Positions 18,603-27,397 of a stretch of DNA of 53,279 nt are shown here, one piece after another. A program made the translations under genes and the position numbers. The stretch's first letter is position 1. Every line of letters begins with the position of its first letter. The DNA comes from Oscillospiraceae bacterium (GTDB lineage Bacteria > Bacillota > Clostridia > Oscillospirales > Oscillospiraceae): positions 1 through 53,279 of the forward strand of contig JAFSET010000061.1 of assembly GCA_017435615.1 (NCBI GenBank), written 5' to 3'. The notes under the pieces were generated by a model that had not been told where the DNA came from, made no database searches, and was given only the letters and a program-made list of their open reading frames with translations.

Positions 18603-18620
18603 GAAAAGTGAGGATAAATT

Positions 18621-18659
18621 ATGACAAGAATTCTATTTGTCTGCCACGGGACTACCTGA
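18621..18659 (+). pseudogene. 5' fragment resembling low-molecular-weight protein tyrosine phosphatase
   Basis: An ATG behind AGGATAAATT begins MTRILFVCHGTT and then stops. Low-molecular-weight tyrosine phosphatases typically begin with such a strand and continue CHGNICRSP, the catalytic P-loop. The match covers the first ten residues and breaks exactly inside the P-loop, as if the gene had been interrupted or deleted there. The resemblance is short, so the call is tentative. Confidence 0.45.
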
Positions 18660-18774
18660 ATCAGCCCCAAAAAGCCTTGATATTCCACGATAATCCACGC
18701 TACAAATTAGATTTACTACCAATTTACTACTTTTTAGAGATAACCTTTATAAAACAACAGCGCTCCGATATGAT

Positions 18775-18823
18775 AATACCCCCTGTTCTTTTGCGGGTAA
18801 CCGAAAAAGAACAGGGGGGTATT
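18775..18823. repeat. Long hairpin of unknown role
   Basis: AATACCCCCTGTTCTTTT and AAAAAGAACAGGGGGGTATT are near-perfect inverted arms around the 11-base loop GCGGGTAACCG. There is no adjacent T-run, so it is not a standard terminator, though it lies downstream of operon B in the direction of transcription. It could be a terminator-like structure or the remnant of a mobile element. Confidence 0.55.
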
Positions 18824-19001
18824 TCGTTTCTGTTGCTGCAGCTCAATGGACATGGCAGCCGGACAAAAAGGGTGTATTTTCTTCTCTTAAAGCACCATTT
18901 TCCAACAAAGCGGGCAATCGCATCAAATCAGCAAATCACAAGAGAGGTATATCTTTTTACGTAAGCGATCTTTCAGCAAAAATACCGCACCTATTTCTTT
19001 A

Positions 19002-19943
19002 TCATCTCAACCGGCTGCCGATATACCGCAATGCTTCAATCTGTTCGTTATCAAAGGATCCGTCACGGTTTAATTTGCAGTCAAATGTCACAATTCCACC
19101 TGCGGAAATAACCTTTTGTGTGTAAGCAAAAAGTTCTTCTTTTGTGTAATTCAGGCCGCCTCCGGCCCATGTTGCACCGATCCCTCTGCCTTCAGCACCA
19201 ATTGGTAATAGAATATGTGTCTGCGCACCGTTATGAAACCGTGATTGTGGGGTCACTGAAAGATCAACCTGTTCGCCGGAGGTGAATTCTTCTTCAGGAT
19301 AGTGTCTGTAGACATATGGCTTAACACCGTTATTGAATGCGACGATCGCATCAGGATTTCCCTCCTTAATGGCACGGTAATACGGCTGCATCAATTCTGC
19401 GGTGTAGCCGAATTCCTGCTGATACATTCCATCCAGCCACCAGCCTTTCACCTTGTTGCCGTATCGAAGTGCATAATCCCTCAAAACATCTGACCATTTT
19501 TTTGCGAAATTCATGCTGACATTTTGCCGTGGCTCAGTAAATCCGAACAGTTTTCCAATCGGTCCATCCTTATACGGTCCGTCGCCTGTGAAATAAAGAT
19601 ATAGATCAATATCATATTGGCTTAATTCCCGGTATAGGTCCTCGATCAGATCTCGCCGGCTCAAACATTCGTCAGCAGTTTTGTCACCCACGATATTGCG
19701 ATATGTACGGTTTTCCGCGATCATATATTTTTCGCCCTGCATAACGGTAATAAAGTAATATCCGGCACCAATTTCATGCAGAGTCTTTGCAAGATGCTTT
19801 ACATTGAATTCTTCGGTACAGGTATGCCAATCTGTTTCTCCGGAATTTTGGTTGTTCGTAAAAAGAGGATTATTTTGAATATTATACAAATAGTGATGGA
19901 ATATGCCCCATTTTCTACTATTTATTCTGTCTGTAATATGCAC
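19002..19943 (-). CDS. GH29-like (alpha-L-fucosidase-type) glycoside hydrolase
   Basis: The protein has about 313 residues if it starts at the GTG at 19941-19943, seven bases after GAAGGAGG; longer frames would place that ribosome site inside the gene. There is no signal peptide, so it is cytoplasmic. AGYYFITVMQGEKY and KVKGWWLDGMYQQ match the (beta/alpha)8-barrel pattern of GH29 fucosidases, in which the Asp of W-x-D-G is the nucleophile (here Asp171). It is shorter than usual GH29 enzymes and lacks the C-terminal beta domain. It is the last gene of operon B. Activity on fucosides is an inference from motif and context. A related barrel family is possible. Confidence 0.65.
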   Translation of the reverse strand: MHITDRINSRKWGIFHHYLYNIQNNPLFTNNQNSGETDWHTCTEEFNVKHLAKTLHEIGAGYYFITVMQGEKYMIAENRTYRNIVGDKTADECLSRRDLIEDLYRELSQYDIDLYLYFTGDGPYKDGPIGKLFGFTEPRQNVSMNFAKKWSDVLRDYALRYGNKVKGWWLDGMYQQEFGYTAELMQPYYRAIKEGNPDAIVAFNNGVKPYVYRHYPEEEFTSGEQVDLSVTPQSRFHNGAQTHILLPIGAEGRGIGATWAGGGLNYTKEELFAYTQKVISAGGIVTFDCKLNRDGSFDNEQIEALRYIGSRLR

Positions 19944-20010
19944 CGGTACACCTCCTTCTGTATGACACCATAACATTCTGGTTTTTGGTACCTATTATGA
20001 ATACTTACGC

Positions 20011-22461
20011 TTACGCAATTGTGTAGCCTGCGCAGGTGATCTCCGCTTTTTCCCCCTGTGTGGGGGCAAAGGATACGCTGCGGCGCTGTCCTGGCAGCAA
20101 GGAGAAATAGCTGTCGCCAAAGACGCCATTGCCCTCCAGAGCCACTGCGTGTACATATTCTGTTGCCTCTACCGTAACAGAAGTCTCTGTTTTTTTGACA
20201 ACACGCAGACCCTCTGTTTTGACCAGCTCCAAGCCGCCCTCTTTGTAGAAGCAGCGGTCCTGAAGTGCATCATTTTGCAGATCACAAATGATGATTTCAT
20301 TGTTCTGCAACTCACAATCCAGAGCCACCCGGGCAACACTTTGCGCCTTTACGAAAATGATCTGCTCCGTGCAGGGGGTGAACGTTCCGGTTTTGTAGTT
20401 CAGCTTCTTTATGCTGACCTGCAGGGTCTGTTCCGTCAGGCCGTCATTGGTAATGTATGCGGTATAGCAGCCATTTTCCCGATCGATGCTGCCCACAACC
20501 GCCTTGGCACACCGCCGGAAGCTGTAGTAGGCTGCCTTGGGCAGGCCGTAGTAATCGATCAACGCCCAGCCGGAGGCCGCCGGCCAGCAATCAGAGAGCA
20601 TCCAGTACAAAATACCGCTGTTAAACCACAGATTTCGGCGGGCCAGCTCAAAGGATATCCGCACCCATTCGTACTGGATATACTGCAGCTTGAACAGCCG
20701 ATCCTCTCCGTTTTTGAACGCTCCCAGCACCTTTTCCGTAAAGAGCTTTTCGTAATCATACAGCTCTTTCAGCAGACCGGGGTTGCCCTTGGTATGATAC
20801 AGCAGCATATCCTCTGTTTCAAAAATATCGCGGTCATCCATCATACGGCGAAGAGATCCGGTGCTGACCGCACCCATAGACGGCTCTTCCGCAATAAACC
20901 GCGCCAGATACTGCTTGTACTCGTCCTTGTAATCTGACAGATCCTCTCTCTCCAGAAAGGCAAAAAAGCTGCCCAGGAACTGGGTATTATGGGTGGTTCC
21001 CACAGTCTTGGAAGCGTACCGGTCACCGCCATAGGGGCTGGAGGGCAGGAAGATCCGGTTGGGATCCAATTGCTTCAGCACCGGTCCAATGGCCTTCAGT
21101 GCCGCAGTTCTTCCCCAGTATTCCTCCATTTGCTCGTTGCCGCCTACCGCATTTTCATTATCGCCGTTCCACCACACAAGGCTGGGGTGGTTCCGCAAAG
21201 AAAGGGCTGCGAATTCCGCTTCCTTTCGGAGTGCCTGAAGAAACCATTCTTCCTCCTCCGGGTAATCGCCGCATGCCATCAAAAAGTCCTGGCTGACTAG
21301 GATGCCCAGCCGGTCACACTCGGAATAGAAATGCTCCGTTTCAAACATACCGCCGCCCCAAACCCGGATCATATTCAGGCCCATCCGGACAGACAGCTCC
21401 AAAATACTTGTGATCTTCTGCGCCTTGACTTCGGATACAAACGGCTCACAGGGTGCCCAATCCGCGCCCTTGCAGAAGATCCGCTTGCCGTTGATCACCG
21501 GGATAAAACAGGAATAGTGCTCATTAAAATCCCACTCCTTACCGGAGTCCGTGGCCTGCAGCTTGCGGCACAGCTCATAGCTTTCGGTGCCGGGCTTGTC
21601 CGCGATCTGCAGGATCTTCACGGTACGGATACCGACAGTATGCTGTAAAACCTCGTTTCCGCAGGTGATTTTCAATGTATAAAGGGGCTGCTCGCCATAC
21701 CCTGCAGGATACCAAAGCTGCGGCGCTTCCACCGTAATATATTCCCGATGCCAGCGTTCCTCACAATAGCGGGTATTGGCATACACCACACTACCCTGAG
21801 GATCGGTCAGGGTGATCGTATAGGTCAGGCCCTGTTCGTAATGGACAAACTGGGTATCGCATACCAGTTGCGCCCCCAATCCGTCGATCTGCTCAGTGTA
21901 TATGTAGGCATCGGAGGCTCTGGGGGTGTTGTCAAACTCCAAATAGCAGCTCTTCTCAATGCCGCAGGTGACAAAACGCATGGTCCAGTCCCAGCCATAG
22001 GTGCATTGCATCCGGCGGGTATACAGCCGGCCCTGGGAAAATGCCGCCGCTCTTTCCGGCGCACCTTCTACCTGCTTGACCGGGGAGTGAAACACCACAC
22101 GCAGCGTATTCTCACCCTGACGCAATATGCCGTCCACCGGGAAGCGGTGAGTGATAAACATATTCTCCGCCGTGCCAACAGGACAGTCATTCAGATAGAC
22201 ATCCGCATAGGTATCCAGGCAAGCAAACACCAGCGTTGCCCCTTCCTCCGGGGTATCCACTGCAAACTGCTTGGTATAGACCCATTCTTCCTGTTCGATC
22301 CATTGTGCCTGTTCCGCATGATCACGCCAATACAGATCGCCGGGAAGCTGACCTGCCTTTATAAGGTCTGTATGGACACAGCCGGGTACGGTGGCAGGAA
22401 ACGTGCTGCCAGTGCTGCTCCGCAGCCCCTCCCATGCACCATCTAATAGAATTTTTTTCAT
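20011..22461 (-). CDS. Beta-mannosidase, GH2 family
   Basis: This 816-residue cytoplasmic enzyme has the GH2 domain order: a jelly roll from about 1-180 (VPGCVHTDLIKAG near the start), an Ig-like domain, then the barrel. MIRVWGGGMFE and the acid/base motif WWNGDNE (Glu436) are typical of GH2 beta-mannosidases. The expected nucleophile motif, usually SEFG, is replaced by AEEP with Glu525 in the aligned position. It would remove terminal beta-mannose, for example from Man-beta-1,4-GlcNAc of N-glycan cores or from mannan oligosaccharides. The start lies two bases after the stop of the serine hydrolase gene, with AGGAGAGAGG overlapping that stop. Confidence 0.88.
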   Translation of the reverse strand: MKKILLDGAWEGLRSSTGSTFPATVPGCVHTDLIKAGQLPGDLYWRDHAEQAQWIEQEEWVYTKQFAVDTPEEGATLVFACLDTYADVYLNDCPVGTAENMFITHRFPVDGILRQGENTLRVVFHSPVKQVEGAPERAAAFSQGRLYTRRMQCTYGWDWTMRFVTCGIEKSCYLEFDNTPRASDAYIYTEQIDGLGAQLVCDTQFVHYEQGLTYTITLTDPQGSVVYANTRYCEERWHREYITVEAPQLWYPAGYGEQPLYTLKITCGNEVLQHTVGIRTVKILQIADKPGTESYELCRKLQATDSGKEWDFNEHYSCFIPVINGKRIFCKGADWAPCEPFVSEVKAQKITSILELSVRMGLNMIRVWGGGMFETEHFYSECDRLGILVSQDFLMACGDYPEEEEWFLQALRKEAEFAALSLRNHPSLVWWNGDNENAVGGNEQMEEYWGRTAALKAIGPVLKQLDPNRIFLPSSPYGGDRYASKTVGTTHNTQFLGSFFAFLEREDLSDYKDEYKQYLARFIAEEPSMGAVSTGSLRRMMDDRDIFETEDMLLYHTKGNPGLLKELYDYEKLFTEKVLGAFKNGEDRLFKLQYIQYEWVRISFELARRNLWFNSGILYWMLSDCWPAASGWALIDYYGLPKAAYYSFRRCAKAVVGSIDRENGCYTAYITNDGLTEQTLQVSIKKLNYKTGTFTPCTEQIIFVKAQSVARVALDCELQNNEIIICDLQNDALQDRCFYKEGGLELVKTEGLRVVKKTETSVTVEATEYVHAVALEGNGVFGDSYFSLLPGQRRSVSFAPTQGEKAEITCAGYTIA

Positions 22462-22463
22462 TT

Positions 22464-23645
22464 TTATCCTCTCTCCTGAAGGTCTTGGTATACGGCATTA
22501 CGCAGTCTTCTCTGGAAGGCATAGCCGGTTTCGTGGACATGTTGAAAATAGGACACACTAAGCTTATTTTCCCGGTCTACCAGCGAAAACGCGCCGGCAG
22601 CACCGTCCCAGCCAAATTCTCCAATTGGGCTAAGGGAACCGCTTTCGGTGCTGTTCATATGGGTACGCACACCAAATCCATAGCCGTAGCCTTCATGTAA
22701 CGCGTGAAAATCCTCTAAGGCTTGGCCCTTTAAGTGATTTTGGGACATCAGTGCCACGGTGGCCGGCTGCAACAGCCGATACCCATTTTTGCTCATCCCA
22801 TCACAAGCCAGTGCATCCAAAAAAACGGCATAGTCTGCGGTGGTGGAGGTGAGTCCCGCACCGCCGCTTTCGTAGGCCTTTGTTAACTGATAGGGGTTTT
22901 CCGTTTTGGCCGGCACCACCCGTCTGGCATCGTCAAAGCAATACAGCTTTGCCAGCCGATCTTTGTCCTTTGGAACACCAAAAAAGCTGTCCTTCATCCC
23001 CAAAGGGTAAAAAATGTGCTTGTGCATATAAGAGCCTAAGGACATTCCGGACCATTTTTCGATCAGCGCCCCCAGTACATCATGGCAAAGACTGTACCGG
23101 AAGCGTGTTCCCGGCTCAAACCCCAAAACAGTCTGCGCCATAGCCTCCACCAGCTCCTGCGTGGTGTTTTTTCCTGCCTCCATAGCCGACCGGATGCCCG
23201 GAGCATAGAGATTGTAGTCCAGGCCCGCGGTCATGGTAAGCAAATGCTTTACGGTAATGGGATGCTTCGCCGTTTCGTCGCGGGTAACAAACGTATGCTC
23301 CCCCATACTGCTTCCGGTTGCCACCTTGGCACCGGCTTCTACATCCATTGCCTGACGGGTCAGTTGCATTTGGGAAAAGGCAGGCAAATATAGGGAAATC
23401 GGATCATCCAACTGAAACTTGCCTTGCTCATAAAGCTGCAATGCACAAGTACACGTCAGCATTTTGGTCATGGAAAAGATCAGATACAGCTCGCTGCCGT
23501 CCATTTTCCTGCCGGTTTCCCGGTCAGCATAGCCTGTAAAGTACCGGAATACTTCTTTATGGTCTACAGTAATAATGCAGTCTACACCGGGGATTCCCTC
23601 CTGCTGAAAACTGTCCAAAATCTGCCGGACTTTCTCAAATGTCAT
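22464..23645 (-). CDS. Serine hydrolase of the class C beta-lactamase/esterase superfamily
   Basis: This 393-residue protein has no signal peptide and starts behind TAGGAGAAGATT. SMTK at residues 58-61 is the catalytic S-x-x-K. A YSLCHD segment supplies the usual second tyrosine motif (Y-S-L). A C-terminal GEFGWDGAAG region matches the strand next to the active site. Most proteins of this kind are not antibiotic-resistance enzymes but cytoplasmic esterases or peptidases. In this operon, removal of acyl decorations from imported sugars is a reasonable but unproven role. It lies between a fucosidase-like gene and the beta-mannosidase gene with tight spacing. Confidence 0.85.
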   Translation of the reverse strand: MTFEKVRQILDSFQQEGIPGVDCIITVDHKEVFRYFTGYADRETGRKMDGSELYLIFSMTKMLTCTCALQLYEQGKFQLDDPISLYLPAFSQMQLTRQAMDVEAGAKVATGSSMGEHTFVTRDETAKHPITVKHLLTMTAGLDYNLYAPGIRSAMEAGKNTTQELVEAMAQTVLGFEPGTRFRYSLCHDVLGALIEKWSGMSLGSYMHKHIFYPLGMKDSFFGVPKDKDRLAKLYCFDDARRVVPAKTENPYQLTKAYESGGAGLTSTTADYAVFLDALACDGMSKNGYRLLQPATVALMSQNHLKGQALEDFHALHEGYGYGFGVRTHMNSTESGSLSPIGEFGWDGAAGAFSLVDRENKLSVSYFQHVHETGYAFQRRLRNAVYQDLQERG

Positions 23646-23654
23646 AATCTTCTC

Positions 23655-25592
23655 CTAAGTGATCTCCACGATCGTGTATAGCTCCACCTTCGGCAGCGAT
23701 ATGCGGATGCCATCCGGTGTTTTCTGATAAGAAATTTCCCTGTTTTCCGGCTGAAGCTTTACCGATTTAGGGGTATGGGCCAAAGTAAGCTCCACCTGGA
23801 TGTCGGTTGCCGCCGGAATACTGTCAAAGGTCTTTACGGTTTGGGACCTGTGCTCTCCCAAAAGATTGACAAGATGCACATAGGTTTTCCCGTTCTTTTC
23901 CGTCACCAAAAGCTCTACGGTACCGGCCTTGTTGACCTTTGCGCGGCCTATGTCCATGTTTTCCACGCAATCCATAACAAATTTTTTCAGCGCCCAGGTC
24001 CGTTCCTGCAAATAGCTGCTGCCAAAGCTTACCGGGATCACGCCTACTGTACCCTGTCCAAAGCGGTATGCTGCAAAGGACGGAATCTGTCCTGCCACGA
24101 AAATGGTAGGCGGCGGATTGTGGCAATTCAAGTCACCTTCTACCTGGCACTCATTCATTTGGAAGGTACCGGGTGTATCCAGCAGCCGCATATAGGGGCA
24201 GCGCAATTCTGTCTTGGCGGCCTGGCCCAAAATTTCCACAACCGGCTGATCTGTGCCCTTTTCCATAGAAATTTCGAAAACCTTGCTGAGATTTTCTGCC
24301 GCTTGCGCACCGACGATCAGCAGCTTGCCGCCGTTTTGCACATAGCAGAGCAGCCGCTCCGGAACACCCTCTTCCATTTGGGTAAAATCCGTGACGATCA
24401 GGGTTTGATAGGCAGACAGGTTTTCCGGCTTTTGGGTATGCAGGACGCTTACACTGCGGCCTGTATCGCACAGTGCCATTAAAACACCGTTTAACTCCGT
24501 ATTGTATGGATTATTACGCCAAAAAAGACTTTGAGGCATACAGCCATAGTAGGCCTTGGGAGAATACAGCACACCCACATCCGGAACCGCCACAGCGTGA
24601 TGGCAAAAGTCCTTGCGGCTGCGGACAAACCCAGAAAGCTCCGCCCAAATGGGAATGGCCCACTCATCCTTCACCGTATTTTGTGGATCCTGCATATTAT
24701 ACACCTGAAATCCGCCGCCCAGCGCCATGATTACCGACGCCTCCTGCATAAGCTGCACAGCGCTTTTTACATGGTGCACAGGAAAGCTGATGCCCCAGGA
24801 CATAATATCCCAGTCGCGGCCGTAGGACTGCATCAGCCGCCCGTCAAAACGGGCACTGTCCACGCTGTTGGTAGGTTCCAGATCACCGGATATAAAATCC
24901 GTGATCTGCAGATCATCCGGCACCCAGGAGGAATTGAGCCAGTTACTGGTGATCTCAAAATCAGGAAATTCCGCCTTTACCTGACGGATATAGTCTTCCA
25001 CATAGCGGAAAAATGCCTGCCGCTGAAAATCCACCCACAAGGCTTTCTCATTCTCTGCAAGCCCGTCCGGATCCTTGCCGGTTTCGGCGGCGAATAAAGC
25101 CTTTACCTCAGGGCTGTAGTCCAGCTCCTGCGCCCAACATTCTCCGTCCACCCAGGCGCCGTCCATTTCATATTCCCGGGCCAATTCCTTTAATTGCGGG
25201 ATTAAAAGTTCCCGGGCATAGGGTCCAAACACAGACATTTTTTCCGATGCCTCTGCATTGGGTCCCCTGGAAGCCCAGGCAGGATGCTGCCGGGCTGCGC
25301 AGCGCTCCCAAATACCGGAGTAGTGGCTATACAGCAGCACACCGTGTTTTTTTGTGATCTCACGCCACTTTGCCAGCAGATCCAGCATCAAATGGGGAGC
25401 CGGTGTGCCCACCTTTGTGGGGTAGGAGCAATAGCCCGGGTGTCCCTTGGTGTCGCATTGGATAAAATCCGGCTGAACCTGGGCAACAATGCGCTCCAAC
25501 ACCTCCGGGGAAAAGCCCTTGCCGATATCCTTGGTATCCTCATTGGCGTGATAGTCAAAATGCAAGCCAAAAAAGCAATCTCTTCTTTTCAT
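23655..25592 (-). CDS. Fucosidase-like barrel hydrolase with a GH42-type accessory domain
   Basis: This 645-residue protein lacks a signal peptide. The N-terminal barrel starts CFFGLHFDYHANE and continues DFIQCDTKGHPGY and YSHYSGIWER, which resemble GH29-type proteins. GAWVDGECW places a candidate catalytic Asp at residue 149. After about residue 370 the chain changes to an alpha/beta domain (YQTLIVTDFTQM, LLIVGAQAAENL) like the trimerisation domain of GH42 beta-galactosidases. A C-terminal beta region ends the protein. The combination suggests a fucosidase or related hydrolase. I cannot assign a family with certainty. It stands between the GH20 gene and the serine hydrolase gene. Confidence 0.65.
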   Translation of the reverse strand: MKRRDCFFGLHFDYHANEDTKDIGKGFSPEVLERIVAQVQPDFIQCDTKGHPGYCSYPTKVGTPAPHLMLDLLAKWREITKKHGVLLYSHYSGIWERCAARQHPAWASRGPNAEASEKMSVFGPYARELLIPQLKELAREYEMDGAWVDGECWAQELDYSPEVKALFAAETGKDPDGLAENEKALWVDFQRQAFFRYVEDYIRQVKAEFPDFEITSNWLNSSWVPDDLQITDFISGDLEPTNSVDSARFDGRLMQSYGRDWDIMSWGISFPVHHVKSAVQLMQEASVIMALGGGFQVYNMQDPQNTVKDEWAIPIWAELSGFVRSRKDFCHHAVAVPDVGVLYSPKAYYGCMPQSLFWRNNPYNTELNGVLMALCDTGRSVSVLHTQKPENLSAYQTLIVTDFTQMEEGVPERLLCYVQNGGKLLIVGAQAAENLSKVFEISMEKGTDQPVVEILGQAAKTELRCPYMRLLDTPGTFQMNECQVEGDLNCHNPPPTIFVAGQIPSFAAYRFGQGTVGVIPVSFGSSYLQERTWALKKFVMDCVENMDIGRAKVNKAGTVELLVTEKNGKTYVHLVNLLGEHRSQTVKTFDSIPAATDIQVELTLAHTPKSVKLQPENREISYQKTPDGIRISLPKVELYTIVEIT

Positions 25593-25615
25593 TCTTTTTC
25601 GTTCCCTTTCCGGGG

Positions 25616-27394
25616 TTATAGAATATCATTTTCCGTCAGGCTCTTGGACCAGTGGAAAAACCAGGGCGCATAGGTATGCTCCTGCTCCAAAGCATCTGCC
25701 CAGTAGGGCAGGCGCTCCTCCTCCAGCTCATAGATCCGCTCAAGCTTCCCTGTCAAATAATCCTCCAGCACCGCCGCAGCGGTGTCGCATCTGGCTGCCA
25801 TACCGCCAAAGCGAACATCCATCACTTCAAAGCCAAAGCCCTTGTTTTCCTTCATCCAAAGCTCCCGGAAAATGCGGCGGAAGTCTTCTATTTTTTCGGC
25901 AAGCTCAGGCAGTTCCTGTTTCATTGCCTCCATGGTCTGCCTGTCCCCGTCTATATAAGCTCGGTGCAGGCGTTTGCTGAAGGTGGCTTTTCTCGCCATC
26001 ACATCGCAAAGGGCTGCATAAAAACGGAAAATGTAGGCAAACTGGCTGCTGTGTTCACACAGCGGCGCAAGCGCGCTGTGAAGCTTTCGGTAGTGTTCAT
26101 CGGCATCGTCGGAAATATGACAGTCCATCATGCCGATCAGCAGATCGTTATGCAGCGCCCAAACGCTTGCATTGCAAATTTTTTCATCAATGCGGACGAT
26201 ATAGTTAATCTCGTCGGCGATCTGCCATTGGGCGCAGGTGTAGCCGGTATATGCCGAAACCATTGCATCTAAGTCCGCATCACAGGGGTAAAGCTTGTGG
26301 GCGGCATACCAAAACGCAGACATAACAGCATAAAAAGGACATTCATTTCCGTGATCACCCCAGGTGGTCATCAGAATATCCGTGACGCCGAATTCCTTCG
26401 CCACCGGAAAAGCGGCATCTATCACAGACTGGGAAAGTCCGTTATCCGGGGCAATTCCCATATGCTTATGCAGGCATCCGGCAAAGCTTGCCTTTCCTGC
26501 CGCCTTTATCAGCCGGGAAACTACGCTGCGGTAGACTTCCGGATCCGTTTGATAGTACTCCCAATACACAGGCGTCTGGGAGCCGTCAAACAGTTCCTCC
26601 GGAACGGCATCCGTCTGTCCTTCCAAATAGAAAGCATCAGCCCAAAAGTCCGGCTGGATACCCTCCTGTCTGCAAATTTCGAAAACCTTGATAAAATGCT
26701 GCAAGTACCGATCCTTGCCCACCGGCGCTTCATCCATACCAATGTGGATCCGGCTGGTGCCAAACACCTGCTTGCAATGGCGCAGACACTTGCGTATAAA
26801 TTCATAAACAGCTTCATCACCGATCCGCAAGGTGCAGCCATCCTGCATTTTGGCCTTATAGGGCTCCCAGGAGGACAGATGGGGCAGGTGGGACAGGGTC
26901 TGAATACAAGGCACAACAACAATGCCGAATATTGCCGCGAAATCGATGATCCTTTTGATTTCTTCTACTGTATAACGCCCCCGTTTGTAGCCAAAATAGG
27001 GCTCACCGGGAAGCTCGTAGGTGTCTTCCGTATATAATTCCAGGTATGTATAGCCGGCCAACGCCATCATACAGATCAGTCCCTCGATCCGCTGAGGCAG
27101 CATCACCGCATTGCGAGAGCAGTCCAGCATCAGGCCAAGCTGCTGCACCTCTGGGTTGATGGTATATTTACCCGGCTGCATAACCAGGCTTCTTGCCAGC
27201 GCCATATAAAAACGGGGCAGTGTATCATAAAAAATACGGATGCTTTCCCCGGTCTTTTCGATAGAAAGGGAGGCCGCAGGGGTTGCTGTAAGGGCAACCC
27301 CTGTCTTGCTTTGCTCCAAAAGACCGTAAGTTGCCAGCAGCCGGATCCCCTCTTGCAGGTTTTGTGAAAGCTGATCGCAATTTACTGTCATCAT
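25616..27394 (-). CDS. Beta-N-acetylhexosaminidase, GH20 family
   Basis: This 592-residue cytoplasmic enzyme carries the GH20 active-site motif HIGMDEA, with Asp221 and Glu222 as the substrate-assisting and acid/base residues. Upstream, VPCIQTLSHLPHL and YLELYTEDTYELPGEPYFGY fit the barrel of this family. An N-terminal alpha/beta domain precedes it. GH20 enzymes release terminal beta-linked GlcNAc or GalNAc. The gene begins a few bases after the small binding-lipoprotein gene of operon B, behind GAGGAGTAAATT; two ATG codons in a row make either usable. It acts on imported oligosaccharides, judging from the lack of a signal peptide. Confidence 0.88.
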   Translation of the reverse strand: MMTVNCDQLSQNLQEGIRLLATYGLLEQSKTGVALTATPAASLSIEKTGESIRIFYDTLPRFYMALARSLVMQPGKYTINPEVQQLGLMLDCSRNAVMLPQRIEGLICMMALAGYTYLELYTEDTYELPGEPYFGYKRGRYTVEEIKRIIDFAAIFGIVVVPCIQTLSHLPHLSSWEPYKAKMQDGCTLRIGDEAVYEFIRKCLRHCKQVFGTSRIHIGMDEAPVGKDRYLQHFIKVFEICRQEGIQPDFWADAFYLEGQTDAVPEELFDGSQTPVYWEYYQTDPEVYRSVVSRLIKAAGKASFAGCLHKHMGIAPDNGLSQSVIDAAFPVAKEFGVTDILMTTWGDHGNECPFYAVMSAFWYAAHKLYPCDADLDAMVSAYTGYTCAQWQIADEINYIVRIDEKICNASVWALHNDLLIGMMDCHISDDADEHYRKLHSALAPLCEHSSQFAYIFRFYAALCDVMARKATFSKRLHRAYIDGDRQTMEAMKQELPELAEKIEDFRRIFRELWMKENKGFGFEVMDVRFGGMAARCDTAAAVLEDYLTGKLERIYELEEERLPYWADALEQEHTYAPWFFHWSKSLTENDIL

Positions 27395-27397
27395 AAT

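Larger units (their letters stand above)
18214..19001. other. Non-coding, scarred intergenic region
   Basis: These 788 bp lie between the XRE gene and the end of operon B. They hold a nested palindromic element (18482-18554), a smaller dyad (18584-18602), a 12-codon fragment resembling the start of a low-molecular-weight tyrosine phosphatase (18621-18659) and a long perfect-arm hairpin (18775-18823). Short open frames are present but show no family resemblance or convincing ribosome site. The pattern suggests remains of past insertion or excision. Confidence 0.6.

Noticed and set aside
18608-18964. A 118-codon plus-strand frame in the intergenic region
   Set aside because: It starts at a GTG without proper spacing, runs through the phosphatase-like fragment in another frame and the long hairpin, and has no recognisable domain.
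22464-23645. Beta-lactam resistance gene
   Set aside because: No signal peptide and the operon context is glycan breakdown; such proteins are mostly esterases.
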